Source: Bradyrhizobium sp. LTSP885 (GTDB lineage Bacteria > Pseudomonadota > Alphaproteobacteria > Rhizobiales > Xanthobacteraceae). Taken from it: a stretch of DNA of 64,000 nucleotides. The stretch covers positions 96,731-160,730 of the forward strand of contig NZ_JYMT01000020.1 of assembly GCF_000938305.1 (NCBI RefSeq), written 5' to 3'. Positions 10,460-18,982 of the stretch are shown here, one piece after another; position 1 is the first letter of the stretch; each line of letters begins with the position of its first letter. The notes beneath the pieces were generated by a model that saw only the letters and a program-made list of their open reading frames with translations, did not search any database and was not told the DNA's origin. The translations under genes were made by a program, and so were the position numbers.

Positions 10460-13400
10460 TCAGGTCGGTTTCAGCGCGCCGTGACCGCCGTCGAGATCGA
10501 AATCGGCGATCTGCTTGGCCCGCTCGGAGCCGGCCGCCGCCTGGTGGTCGGTCGCGATCACCGTGTAGACCGCCGGCAGCACGAACAACGTGAACAGCGT
10601 GCCGATCGTCATGCCTGATACGACGACGAGGCCGATCGAGAAGCGGCTGGCGGCGCCGGCGCCCGAGGCTGACAGCAGCGGCAACAGGCCGGTGACCATG
10701 GCTGCCGTCGTCATCAGGATCGGACGCAGCCGGATCCGGGCCGCCATCTCGATCGCCGAGCGGCGGTCGAGCCCCTCGTTGAGCTGCAGCTCGTTGGCGA
10801 ACTCCACCATCAGGATGCCGTGCTTGGTGATCAGACCGACCAGCGTCAACAGCCCGACCTGGGTGTAGATGTTCATGGTCGCGAGGCCGAAGAACAGCGG
10901 GATCAGGGCGCCGACGATCGCCATCGGCACGCTGATCATGATCACGAAGGGATCGCGCAGGCTCTCGAACTGCGCGGCCAGCACCAGGAAGATGATGATG
11001 ATCGCGAACGCGAAAGTCACCAGCAGCTGACTGCCTTCATGGACGTATTGCCTGGAGTCGGCCAGGAAGTCGTAGTTGAAGCCGGAGGGCAGCTTCTTGG
11101 CTTCAGCGGTCAGGAAGTCCACCGCCTGGCCCATCGAGACGCCCGGCATCGGCACGGCCTGGAAGGTCGACGAGTTGAGCTGGTTGTAGTGGGTCAGCGC
11201 GTTCGGATCGACCCCGGTCTCGACCGCGACCAAGGTCGACAGCCGCACCAGCTGCCCGGTTGCGCTCGGGACATAATAGTTATCGAGCGATTCTGGCGCG
11301 AGCCGGTTGGCGCGCGGCACCTGCGGAATCACCTGGTAGGAACGTCCTTCCAGGTTGAAACGGTTGACATAGTTGCCGCCGAGCAGCGTCGCCAGCGTGC
11401 CGCCGATCGACTGCATCGTCACGCCCAGGTCGCTCGCCTTGGTACGGTCGACCTTCACCCTGACCACCGGCTGGTTGAAATCGAGGTCGCTGTCGCTGAC
11501 GATGAACAAGCCGCTGCTGCGCGCGGCCGCCTTCAGCTTGTTCATCTGGTCGAACACCTGCTCGAATCCGGACGTCGAAGAGATGACCATCTGGACCGGC
11601 AGACCGCCGGGTCCGCCGGGCAGCGGCGGCAGGCTGAAGGCGAACGCGTTGACGCCCTCGATCTTCGACAGCTCCGCCTGCACCAGCGGCTGGATTTTCT
11701 GCGCGGAGCGCGTGCGCTCATCCCACGGTTTCAGCAACATGCCGGCGAAGCCACCCTGCGGACCGGTGATGCCGTTCAGGATGAACCGCAGATCGGTCTC
11801 GGGGAACTTCGCGAACTCCTTGTCCATCCTGTCGCCGTAGAAATCGATGTAGTCGATATTGGCGTATTTCGGCGCCTTGGTGATCGCGAACACGATGCCC
11901 TGGTCTTCCTGAGGCGCCAGCTCCTTCTGGATATGCAGGTAAAGGAATCCGACCAGGCCGAGGATGGTCAGGGCGAACAGGCCGGTGATCGGGCGGTAGT
12001 CGAGCGAGCGATCGAGCTGGCGGCCGTAACCGCGCGTCAACGCGCCGAACACGCGGTTGACCAGCTTGGCGAAGCGTCCCTCCTCCGTGTTCTTGAGGAA
12101 CATCGAGCACATCATCGGCGACAGCGTCAGCGCGATCACGCCCGACACGATCACCGAGCCGGCCAGCGTGAAGGCGAATTCGCGGAACAATGTGCCGGTC
12201 ACACCGCCGAGGAAGCCGATCGGCGCATACACCGCGGCGAGCGTGATCGTCATCGTGACGACCGGGCCCACGATCTCGCGGGCGCCTTTCAGCGATGCCT
12301 GCACCGGTGACAGGCCCTCCTCGAGATGTCGATGGATGTTCTCCACCACCACGATGGCATCGTCGACCACAAGGCCGATCGCCAGCACCATCGCGAGCAG
12401 CGTCAGCAGGTTGAAGCTGAAGCCGGCGGCCAGCATCAGGATGCAAACACCGATCAGCGACAGCGGGATCGTCACGACCGGGATGATCACCGACCGGAAC
12501 GACGCCAGGAACAGGAAGATCACGACGACGACGATCAGCACGGCTTCACCGAGCGTCTTCTCGACCTCGTCGATCGAGGACTGAATGAACTTGGTGGAGT
12601 CGTAGGCCACCTTCATTTTCATCGATGGTGGCAAATTGCGTTCGAGGTCGGGGAACAGCGCACGCACGCCCTTCACCAGGGTCAGCGGGTTGCCTTGCGG
12701 CGTTGCCTTGATGCCGATGAAGATCGCATGTTCACCGTTGAAGGCGACGCTGGCGTCCGTGCTCTGCGCCGCGAGCTCCACCGTCGCGATGTCCTCGACA
12801 CGGACGAAGCCGCCGTCCTTCGATTTCACGATCATCCGCTTGAACTGATCGATGCTCTGAAGGTCGGTATTGGCCGAAACGTTGGAGACGATGAAATAGC
12901 CCTTGGTCTGGCCGGCGGCCGCCTGGAAGTTGTTGGCGGCGATCGCGGCCGAGACGTCGTTCGGCGACACGCCTCGGCCGGCCATCCGGATCGGATCGAG
13001 CCAGAGCCGCATCGCAAAAGTCTGGCCGCCCAGGATGTCGGCGGAGGCGACGCCATCGACGGTCGACAGCACCGGCTGCACGACGCGCGTCAGATAATCG
13101 GAGATCGCCGACCCGGTCAGTTCTTCACTGGAGAAGCCGAGATACATCACCGCGATGGTGTCGCCGGTCGCCTTGCTGACAACAGGGTCGAATGCTTCCT
13201 TCGGGATCAGATATTTGACCGAGTTGACCTTGGCGAGAACCTCGGTCAGCGCCTGGTTCGGATCGAAGTTGAGCTTGACGAACACCTGGATCGTCGAGGT
13301 GCCGAGCACCGAGTTCGACGTGATGTAATCGACGCCCTCGGCCGAGGCGACGGCCTGCTCGATCGGGGTGGTGATGAAGCCATTGATCAGCTCCGGCGCG

Positions 13401-13561
13401 GCGCCGGGATACGACGTGGTGATCGTCACGACGGTGTTCGAGAGGTTCGGATATTGCCGGATCGGCAGCACCATCGCCGCGCGCAGGCCGATCAGCAGGA
13501 TCAGCAGACTGACGACGATCGACAGCACCGGACGCTTGATGAAAATATCAGTGAAGGCCAT
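10460..13561 (-). CDS. RND multidrug efflux permease (HAE1 family, AcrB/MexB-like)
   Basis: A 1033-residue inner-membrane proton/drug antiporter of the hydrophobe/amphiphile efflux family. It starts MAFTDIFIKRPVLSIVVSLLILLIG, has the porter-domain opening PIRQYPNLSNTVVTITTSYPGA, and contains the two proton-relay aspartates in TM4 (GLVVDDAIVVVENIHRH), matching Asp407/408 of AcrB. The second half repeats the fold, with LTLVGLITKHGILMVEFANE and RLRPILMTT. ATG 13561 is chosen over the in-frame TTG at 13567. It is the third gene of a tetR-hlyD-RND operon and should form a tripartite pump with the upstream adaptor and an outer-membrane TolC-type protein encoded elsewhere; none is in this window. 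Confidence 0.95.
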   Translation of the reverse strand: MAFTDIFIKRPVLSIVVSLLILLIGLRAAMVLPIRQYPNLSNTVVTITTSYPGAAPELINGFITTPIEQAVASAEGVDYITSNSVLGTSTIQVFVKLNFDPNQALTEVLAKVNSVKYLIPKEAFDPVVSKATGDTIAVMYLGFSSEELTGSAISDYLTRVVQPVLSTVDGVASADILGGQTFAMRLWLDPIRMAGRGVSPNDVSAAIAANNFQAAAGQTKGYFIVSNVSANTDLQSIDQFKRMIVKSKDGGFVRVEDIATVELAAQSTDASVAFNGEHAIFIGIKATPQGNPLTLVKGVRALFPDLERNLPPSMKMKVAYDSTKFIQSSIDEVEKTLGEAVLIVVVVIFLFLASFRSVIIPVVTIPLSLIGVCILMLAAGFSFNLLTLLAMVLAIGLVVDDAIVVVENIHRHLEEGLSPVQASLKGAREIVGPVVTMTITLAAVYAPIGFLGGVTGTLFREFAFTLAGSVIVSGVIALTLSPMMCSMFLKNTEEGRFAKLVNRVFGALTRGYGRQLDRSLDYRPITGLFALTILGLVGFLYLHIQKELAPQEDQGIVFAITKAPKYANIDYIDFYGDRMDKEFAKFPETDLRFILNGITGPQGGFAGMLLKPWDERTRSAQKIQPLVQAELSKIEGVNAFAFSLPPLPGGPGGLPVQMVISSTSGFEQVFDQMNKLKAAARSSGLFIVSDSDLDFNQPVVRVKVDRTKASDLGVTMQSIGGTLATLLGGNYVNRFNLEGRSYQVIPQVPRANRLAPESLDNYYVPSATGQLVRLSTLVAVETGVDPNALTHYNQLNSSTFQAVPMPGVSMGQAVDFLTAEAKKLPSGFNYDFLADSRQYVHEGSQLLVTFAFAIIIIFLVLAAQFESLRDPFVIMISVPMAIVGALIPLFFGLATMNIYTQVGLLTLVGLITKHGILMVEFANELQLNEGLDRRSAIEMAARIRLRPILMTTAAMVTGLLPLLSASGAGAASRFSIGLVVVSGMTIGTLFTLFVLPAVYTVIATDHQAAAGSERAKQIADFDLDGGHGALKPT

Positions 13562-13605
13562 CGCCAACCTATTCTTGTTGTCTGCCGATTTGCGGCAATG
13601 TGTTG

Positions 13606-13627
13606 CGGAGGGCCAATCGGCCCTCCG
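13606..13627 (-). other. Intercistronic hairpin between adaptor and RND permease genes
   Basis: A perfect 9-bp stem CGGAGGGCC/GGCCCTCCG with a 4-base loop lies between the adaptor stop (13645) and the RND start (13561). No T-run follows on the minus strand, so it is more likely an mRNA-stabilising or attenuating structure than a strong terminator. Confidence 0.55.
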
Positions 13628-13644
13628 AATTGAAGCGTTCGCGA

Positions 13645-14847
13645 CTAGTAGCGCGGCGGCTCAGCCGGAATCGGCGGCGTCGGATCGGTCGAGATCGCGA
13701 CCGCCATCCCCGATTGCAGCTTGATCTGGCCAACGGCGATGACGCGATCGCCGGGATTGAGGCCCTTGAGGATCTCGACGCGCCCGGCGACCCGGTTGCC
13801 GGTCTTCACGAAGGTACGCACCGCGGTCAGGCTGGTCTTGCCGTCGTCCGCTTTCTTCTCGGTGATCAAGAACACGGAGTCGCCGTACAGCGTATAGTCG
13901 ACCGCCGTTTCGGGAACGGTGACGACCGCCGGCTTCTCGGGCAGCACGATCGTGGTCGTCGCGAACATGCCGGGCTTGAGGATGCTGTCGGGATTCTGGA
14001 TCGTCGCCTGAACGCGGATGTTACGGGTATCAGTCGCGATCTGCGGCTCGATGGTCGTGATCTTGCCCTCGAAGGTGCGGCCCGGATAAGCATCGACCAC
14101 GACCCGCACGATCTGGCCGACCTTGATCTGCGAACTCTGCTTCTCGGTGGCGGTCAGGTTCGCGTACAGCACGGACAGATCGGTCAGCGACACGATCTGC
14201 GTGCCGGCCGTCAGGTACTGGCCGACTTCGACCTGGCGAACGCCGAGATCGCCGTCGAACGGCGCACGCACCAGCTTCTGCGAGATGAGCGCCTCGGTCT
14301 TGGCAATACCCGCCTTGGCCTGGTCGAATGTTGCCTGCGCCTGGTCGACGGTGGACTGCGGGCCGAACTGGCGGGCCGCGAGCTGCTTGGCGCGGTCGAG
14401 CTGAAGCTCTCCCACGACCGCCTGGGCCTTGAAGCTGGCGAGGTCGCCCTGGTCGGGCGTATCGAACAATTGCACGAGCGGCGTACCCGCCTTCACGTGG
14501 CTGCCGGCCGTGAACAGGATGTCGGTGATGCGGCCGGACACGTCGGTGGTGACGTTGACCTGATGCACCGCGACGAGATCGCCGACCGCGGTCAAGAGGT
14601 TCGGAATCACCTCGGACTTCGCGTCAGCGACCGACACGTTCGACGGCGGCGGTTTGTTGTTGGCAAAGAACTGCGCGATCATTTGACCGCGGAAGTGGTT
14701 GAACCAGACCAGGCCGCCGACCAGCAGCGCCAGCAGCGCGCCCACGATGATGAACCAGCGCACCATGCGGACCGGGCGCTTGACCTGCTTGTCCTTGAGC
14801 GGTTGCCCCGAGATATGGCTTTCGGTCTGAATATTCATGTCATGCAC
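13645..14847 (-). CDS. RND efflux periplasmic adaptor (membrane fusion protein)
   Basis: A 400-residue adaptor of the AcrA/HlyD type. A cytoplasmic N-terminus is followed by one TM anchor (MVRWFIIVGALLALLVGGLVWF), then a lipoyl-like half (VTTDVSGRITDILFTAGSHVKAGTPLVQL), a short alpha-helical hairpin, the second lipoyl half (APFDGDLGVRQVEVGQYLTAGTQI) and beta-barrel segments. It bridges the RND permease to an outer-membrane channel. ATG 14847 overlaps the end of the tetR gene by 8 bases; ATG 14838 is an alternative that would abut it. It lacks the lipobox seen in lipoprotein adaptors and is anchored by the TM helix. Confidence 0.92.
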   Translation of the reverse strand: MHDMNIQTESHISGQPLKDKQVKRPVRMVRWFIIVGALLALLVGGLVWFNHFRGQMIAQFFANNKPPPSNVSVADAKSEVIPNLLTAVGDLVAVHQVNVTTDVSGRITDILFTAGSHVKAGTPLVQLFDTPDQGDLASFKAQAVVGELQLDRAKQLAARQFGPQSTVDQAQATFDQAKAGIAKTEALISQKLVRAPFDGDLGVRQVEVGQYLTAGTQIVSLTDLSVLYANLTATEKQSSQIKVGQIVRVVVDAYPGRTFEGKITTIEPQIATDTRNIRVQATIQNPDSILKPGMFATTTIVLPEKPAVVTVPETAVDYTLYGDSVFLITEKKADDGKTSLTAVRTFVKTGNRVAGRVEILKGLNPGDRVIAVGQIKLQSGMAVAISTDPTPPIPAEPPRY

Positions 14848-15541
14848 TTTCTGCAGTTACCGACTGTCCGTGACCCGGTGACGGCTGTCGGCCCAAATGT
14901 GTGGCGATTGCGGCGTCGCCAAGTCCGATGCCGCGGAGGATGAATTGGCAAAGCTGCCGTTCGGCGGCGGCGCCATCGCCAAAGACGAGGCATGGTGTCG
15001 CAGGCATCTGCGTCAGCGCCGCCATCAGCACGGTGTGGTGGGCGAACCAGAACAGGTTGAGCGGCTCGTCGCCGATCGCTGTCGCGTCGCCCGAGGCAAC
15101 CGCGCTCTCGATCGACGCGGTAAAGGTCGGCCCGATCAGCTTGCCGATCTTGTCGTAGAGCAGCCGCGCGAACTCGCCATCGTCGAGATGGCTCGTCACC
15201 ATCAGTCGCATCCGCTGCGCTTCTTCCTGGTCCGGCGCGTCGCGAAGCTGCATGAAGTGACCCACCATGCCCTGCACCAGTTCGACCAGCGTCGCGGTCG
15301 ATGGTTCCTGGCCGAGCAGGTGCGCGAGATCGGGATCCGCCTCGCACTCCTCGGCCAGAATTTCTGCGTAGAGTGCTGCCTTCGACGGGAAGTGCTTGAA
15401 CAACAGCCCTTCCGAAATGGCAGCCGCAGCCGCCACGCTCTTGGTCGTGGTGCCGGCAAAGCCGTTGCGGGAGAAACACCGCTTGGCGGCGCTCAGGATC
15501 AACTGACGCCGCAAGTCACTCGTCATGCGTAAGGTCGACAT
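14840..15541 (-). CDS. TetR/AcrR-family regulator of the efflux operon
   Basis: A 233-residue regulator with an N-terminal TetR helix-turn-helix (residues about 10-60: LILSAAKRCFSRNGFAGTTTKSVAAAAAISEGLLFKHFPSKAAL, quoted in part as key TTTKSVA and LLFKHF) and a variable ligand-binding C-terminus. The open frame extends to a TTG at 15580, but ATG 15541 (MSTLRMTSD) or ATG 15526 is more plausible because the upstream part contains a promoter-like TTGACA and a palindrome. It is the first gene of the tetR-hlyD-RND operon and probably represses it through the palindrome at 15550-15565. Ligand unknown. Confidence 0.9.
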   Translation of the reverse strand: MSTLRMTSDLRRQLILSAAKRCFSRNGFAGTTTKSVAAAAAISEGLLFKHFPSKAALYAEILAEECEADPDLAHLLGQEPSTATLVELVQGMVGHFMQLRDAPDQEEAQRMRLMVTSHLDDGEFARLLYDKIGKLIGPTFTASIESAVASGDATAIGDEPLNLFWFAHHTVLMAALTQMPATPCLVFGDGAAAERQLCQFILRGIGLGDAAIATHLGRQPSPGHGQSVTAESA

Positions 15542-15549
15542 TTGGGGTC

Positions 15550-15580
15550 GTGAGTAATCACTCACCTTGCCTGATGTCAA
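15550..15580 (-). promoter_or_regulatory. Probable promoter and TetR operator of the efflux operon
   Basis: On the minus strand TTGACA (15580-15575) is a perfect -35 match. The inverted repeat GTGAGT-GATT-ACTCAC (15565-15550) lies downstream, where the -10 region would be. A repressor bound there would block transcription of tetR-hlyD-RND. The -10 hexamer itself is weak (TACTCA at 18 bp spacing). Confidence 0.55.
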
Positions 15581-15606
15581 GGTTCTATTGCACCGCGAAG
15601 GCAGTT

Positions 15607-16197
15607 TTATATCGGAGTGTGTCCGAAAGACCCGCGGATGCGGTTCACGATGTAGGTTCCATCGCGGCTCGACAGCACCCGCTCCAGATTGGCGCCATCG
15701 ATCTTGGCGCTGGCGAACCGGGGCCCCGTCGTAACATCCTGCAAAGACGAGGCAAAAGCCTCGACCTCGGCCATCGTGCTGATCGCCCTGCTGTCCTTGA
15801 TTCCACAGGCTTTGGCAACCCCGACGAGATCGGCGGAAGCGGCGGTGTGGCTGACCTGACCGCCGGTTTCGCCATAGGCCTCGTTGTCGAGCACGACGAT
15901 CGAGAGATTGGCCGGCCTCTGCAGACCGACGGTGGCGAGGCTGCCCATGCCCATCAGCATCTCGCCGTCGCCTGTGATCACGACCACCGGCAGGGACGGC
16001 TGCGCCAGCGCAAGCCCGAGCCCGATCATCACGGCGCCGCCCATGGCGCCCCAGAGATAGAGGTTGCGGTCATGGTCGCCGGCGGCGGCGATGTCATAGG
16101 TCGAGGCGCCGAGGCCGCCGACGGCGATGGCGCCGTTCCGGTCCTTGAGCAGTTGCGCAACGACGGCGCGGCGGTCGAGGAGATTGGCTTTGCTCAT
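15607..16197 (-). CDS. Thiamine-diphosphate enzyme, C-terminal (PP-domain) subunit, sulfopyruvate/phosphonopyruvate decarboxylase-like
   Basis: A 196-residue protein carrying only the pyrophosphate-binding half of a ThDP enzyme. The ThDP-Mg motif starts at GDGEMLMGMG and continues to LDNEAYGETGG. The architecture, with the two halves as separate genes, is that of sulfopyruvate decarboxylase ComD/ComE and related phosphonopyruvate decarboxylases. ATG 16197 overlaps the stop of the partner gene (ATGA), so the two subunits are co-translated. No sulfonate or phosphonate genes are adjacent, so the true 2-oxoacid substrate is open. Confidence 0.8.
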   Translation of the reverse strand: MSKANLLDRRAVVAQLLKDRNGAIAVGGLGASTYDIAAAGDHDRNLYLWGAMGGAVMIGLGLALAQPSLPVVVITGDGEMLMGMGSLATVGLQRPANLSIVVLDNEAYGETGGQVSHTAASADLVGVAKACGIKDSRAISTMAEVEAFASSLQDVTTGPRFASAKIDGANLERVLSSRDGTYIVNRIRGSFGHTPI

Positions 16198-16727
16198 TTG
16201 GTGAAGACCTTTGCCCCGATCAGGCGCTGCGACAGCAACACGGCGGTCGGCGTGCAGGCGTTGTAGGCCTGCGCCGCACCGGCCTCGACGACCTCGCGGA
16301 CCTCGTCGGGATGCGAGGCGCGCAGCACCTTGATTCCCGACAGTTCGAACACCGCCTGGGTGCTCGAGCCCATCGGCACCTGCCACGGATTGAACTCGCC
16401 CCATTCGCCGCGCATCGTCACCAGCGTCAGGAACGGAAAGCGGAAGATCTGCGTCAGCGACAGCATGTTGATGCAGTTACCGACCCCGCTCGACTGCATC
16501 AGCAACACGCCGCGCTGGCCGCCGGCCCAGGCGCCTGCGAGCAGCGCCACGCCCTCCTCCTCGGTCGTCAGCGAGACACCCCGCATTGTCGAAGAGCCCA
16601 GCACGCGCTCGATCAGCTCCGAATGGCCGGCATCCGGCACATAAGGGACCTGGCGCACCTCGAAGCGCTGCAATATCGCGAAGATCTCCTCGGGCCACGA
16701 GGCCGCAGTTTCGGCGCGGGCATGCAT
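16194..16727 (-). CDS. Thiamine-diphosphate enzyme, N-terminal (Pyr-domain) subunit
   Basis: A 177-residue protein with the pyrimidine-binding half of a ThDP-dependent decarboxylase. It includes the catalytic-type glutamate region SLTTEEEGVALLAGAWAGGQ (Glu that activates ThDP) and LLMQSSGVGNCINML. Its size and split organisation match ComD-type alpha subunits. It should form an alpha/beta enzyme with the downstream gene, and the 4-base overlap supports this. It is transcribed divergently from the P450 gene; the 210-base region between them holds a MarR-like palindrome. Confidence 0.8.
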   Translation of the reverse strand: MHARAETAASWPEEIFAILQRFEVRQVPYVPDAGHSELIERVLGSSTMRGVSLTTEEEGVALLAGAWAGGQRGVLLMQSSGVGNCINMLSLTQIFRFPFLTLVTMRGEWGEFNPWQVPMGSSTQAVFELSGIKVLRASHPDEVREVVEAGAAQAYNACTPTAVLLSQRLIGAKVFTK

Positions 16728-16898
16728 CGGCGTTTCCAGTCCCAGATTGTTTGGCCGCGACTGTAGATGGGCCGGCGCTTTTCATCAAAGCGCAAAGCCG
16801 CATATGGCTCTGCGATTTCCGCACCACATCGCGCGCCGCCGCGCGCTTGCGGGCGCCCCCGCAAATCCTGTTGCGCGGCGTTCGCCTCCGGCCTAAGA

Positions 16899-16916
16899 TA
16901 GTTGCAAGTGAAACTA
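16899..16916. promoter_or_regulatory. Putative MarR-type operator upstream of the P450 gene
   Basis: TAGTT-GCAAGTGA-AACTA is an 18-bp inverted repeat of the kind often bound by MarR-family regulators, 22 bases upstream of ATG 16938. No MarR gene is in the window, so the regulator is unknown. Confidence 0.35.
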
Positions 16917-16937
16917 ATAAAGGTTGGAAACTCCAGC

Positions 16938-18161
16938 ATGGACGGGCACGCGCGCGAGCTGGCTGACGGGTTCGACCTGGCACATCTGACGCCGGAGTTC
17001 TACGCCAACCCCTACCCGACCTATCGTGCATTGCGGGAGACCGCGCCGGTCAAGCTTCTGCCGAACGGCTGTTACTTCCTGACCCGCTACGACGATCTCG
17101 TCACCGCCTACAAGAACACCAAAACGTTCTCGTCGGACAAGAGGAAGGAGTTCTTGCCCAAATACGGCAACTCCCTGCTCTACGAACACCACACCACGAG
17201 CCTCGTGTTCAACGATCCGCCGGCGCACACCCGCGTGCGGCGACTGATCATGGGCGCGCTGTCGCCGCGCGCGATCGCCGGCATGGAGGGCGACCTGATC
17301 GCGCTGGTGGACTCCCTGCTCGACCGCATCGCCACAAAAGACCGGTTCGAGCTGATCGGCGATTTCGCCTCCGCGATTCCCGTCGAGGTGATCGGCAATC
17401 TGCTCGACGTGCCGCACGACGCGCGCGAGCCCTTGCGCGACTGGTCGCTGGCGATCCTGGGCGCTCTGGAGCCCGTGATCAGCCAGGAGGCGTTCGAGCG
17501 CGGCAACAATGCCGTGAAGGACTTCCTCGCCTATCTCGAAATCCTGGTCGAACACCGCCGAGCAAAACCGGGCAATCCCGAGCGCGACGTCCTGACCCGA
17601 CTGATCCAGGGCGAGGACAATGGCGAGCGGCTGACCGCGAAGGAGCTCTTGCACAATTGCATCTTCCTGCTCAATGCCGGCCACGAGACCACGACCAATC
17701 TGATCGGCAACGGGCTCGTGACCCTGTTGGACTTCCCGGAACAGAAGAAGCGCCTGATTGAGCAGCCCGACCTGATCAAGGCCGCGGTCGAGGAAATGCT
17801 GCGCTATGAAAGCTCGAACCAGCTCGGCAACCGCATGGCCGTCGAGGACATCGAGCTCAGCGGCGTCAAGCTGTCGGCGGGCACGCTGGTCACGCTGTGC
17901 ATCGGCGCCGCCAACCGCGATGGCGCGCAATTTCCCGACGCTGAAAGTTTCGACGTCGCGCGCACGCCGAACCGCCATCTCGCCTTCGGCACCGGCGCAC
18001 ATCAATGCGCAGGGATGGCGCTGGCGCGGCTCGAGGGCGCGGTCGCGATCTCACGCTTCCTCAAGCGCTTTCCGAATTATGCGCGCGATGGCGAGCCGGT
18101 GCGCGGCGGCCGCGTCCGCTTCCGCGGCTTTCTCAGCGTGCCGTGCCGGCGCGAGGCGTGA
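16938..18161 (+). CDS. Cytochrome P450
   Basis: A 407-residue soluble bacterial P450. Visible are the I-helix oxygen-activation motif AGHETT, the K-helix ExxR in EEMLRYES, and the haem loop FGTGAHQCAGMALARLE with the proximal ligand at Cys357. The HTRVRRL segment of class I bacterial P450s is also present. ATG 16938 is chosen over a TTG at 16902 in the same frame, because the latter lies in the probable operator. A monooxygenase of this type needs a ferredoxin and a reductase; none is adjacent, although a ferredoxin-reductase-like flavoprotein is encoded at 33363-34583. The substrate is unknown. Confidence 0.93.
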   Translation: MDGHARELADGFDLAHLTPEFYANPYPTYRALRETAPVKLLPNGCYFLTRYDDLVTAYKNTKTFSSDKRKEFLPKYGNSLLYEHHTTSLVFNDPPAHTRVRRLIMGALSPRAIAGMEGDLIALVDSLLDRIATKDRFELIGDFASAIPVEVIGNLLDVPHDAREPLRDWSLAILGALEPVISQEAFERGNNAVKDFLAYLEILVEHRRAKPGNPERDVLTRLIQGEDNGERLTAKELLHNCIFLLNAGHETTTNLIGNGLVTLLDFPEQKKRLIEQPDLIKAAVEEMLRYESSNQLGNRMAVEDIELSGVKLSAGTLVTLCIGAANRDGAQFPDAESFDVARTPNRHLAFGTGAHQCAGMALARLEGAVAISRFLKRFPNYARDGEPVRGGRVRFRGFLSVPCRREA

Positions 18162-18165
18162 TCCG

Positions 18166-18843
18166 ATGAGCGTCGAGCAACTGCGCCAGCGCTGGGGCGA
18201 TTCACTGCTGACAGTGCTGACCGGGGTGATCCTGGTCATGATGTTCGTGGTGGCGCCGCTGCAGGCGCTCGGGCTGTTCGAATTCCAGGTGTTCGAACTG
18301 TTGCTGGCGATCTTCCTGGTCGGCGGCGTCTTCCTGATGTCGGGCAGCGCGCTCGCCGTCGTCGCGATGCTGGTTGCGCTGGCGATGATCGTGGTCGGCG
18401 CTATCTTGAGGATTCGTTCGCCCTCGATCCTCGATCTCAACCTGTTCGCCGGCTCCTGGCTGATCGTCGGCGTCACCATGGCCGTGACGGTGGCGCGCGC
18501 GACCTTCGCGCCGGGGCGCGTCACCTATCACCGCGTGATCGGTGCCGTCCTACTCTATCTCACGGTCGCGGTGATCTTCGCGGCGCTCTACACCTTCATC
18601 GGCACGCTGGTACCATCAGCCTTTTCCGGCATGAAGGTCGAGGACAGCCCCAAGCTCGCAAGCCAGCTGATCTATTTCTCGTTCGCCACGCTGACGACGA
18701 CAGGCTATGGCGACGTCGCGCCGCTGCACCCGATTGCGCGCAGCCTGTGCAATGTCGAGGCGATCTTCGGCCAGCTCTATCCCGCAACGCTGCTGGCGCG
18801 GCTGGTCACGCTGGAGCTCGCGCACCGGGATCAGGATTCGTGA
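18166..18843 (+). CDS. Two-TM potassium channel family protein
   Basis: A 225-residue membrane protein with about six hydrophobic helices. A pore loop carries the potassium selectivity filter TTTGYGD at residues 177-183, followed by a final TM (the Ion_trans_2 module). ATG 18166 lies 4 bases after the P450 stop, so the two genes are probably cotranscribed, though a functional link is not obvious. No cytoplasmic RCK regulatory domain is present. A terminator follows at 18862-18895. Confidence 0.88.
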   Translation: MSVEQLRQRWGDSLLTVLTGVILVMMFVVAPLQALGLFEFQVFELLLAIFLVGGVFLMSGSALAVVAMLVALAMIVVGAILRIRSPSILDLNLFAGSWLIVGVTMAVTVARATFAPGRVTYHRVIGAVLLYLTVAVIFAALYTFIGTLVPSAFSGMKVEDSPKLASQLIYFSFATLTTTGYGDVAPLHPIARSLCNVEAIFGQLYPATLLARLVTLELAHRDQDS

Positions 18844-18861
18844 CCCGCAAGGATGCTGACT

Positions 18862-18895
18862 GGATGGAGCGAATTTGGTTCGCAGCCATCCTTTA
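18862..18895 (+). terminator. Probable terminator after the potassium channel gene
   Basis: A hairpin of GGATGG/CCATCC outer arms and GCGAA/TTCGC inner arms with a TTTGG loop, followed by TTTAAG. It lies 19 bases after the stop at 18843. Confidence 0.55.
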
Positions 18896-18923
18896 AGCCA
18901 AGCGGGCCGATCCCCAAATCAGC

Positions 18924-18929
18924 TATAAT
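18924..18929 (+). promoter_or_regulatory. Probable -10 element of rocD
   Basis: A perfect TATAAT lies 54 bases upstream of ATG 18983. No convincing -35 is seen at 16-18 bp spacing, so an activator or an extended contact may be needed. Confidence 0.35.
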
Positions 18930-18982
18930 GCGATCAGGCCACACCACCTGGTGCCGGCCCGCCACAACTGGAGTGACGACAC

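Noticed and set aside
10820..13633. Two long plus-strand open frames (about 496 and 435 residues) opposite the RND permease gene
   Set aside because: They are Arg/His/Asp-rich antisense shadows of a well-supported minus-strand gene, with no family motif or ribosome-binding site.
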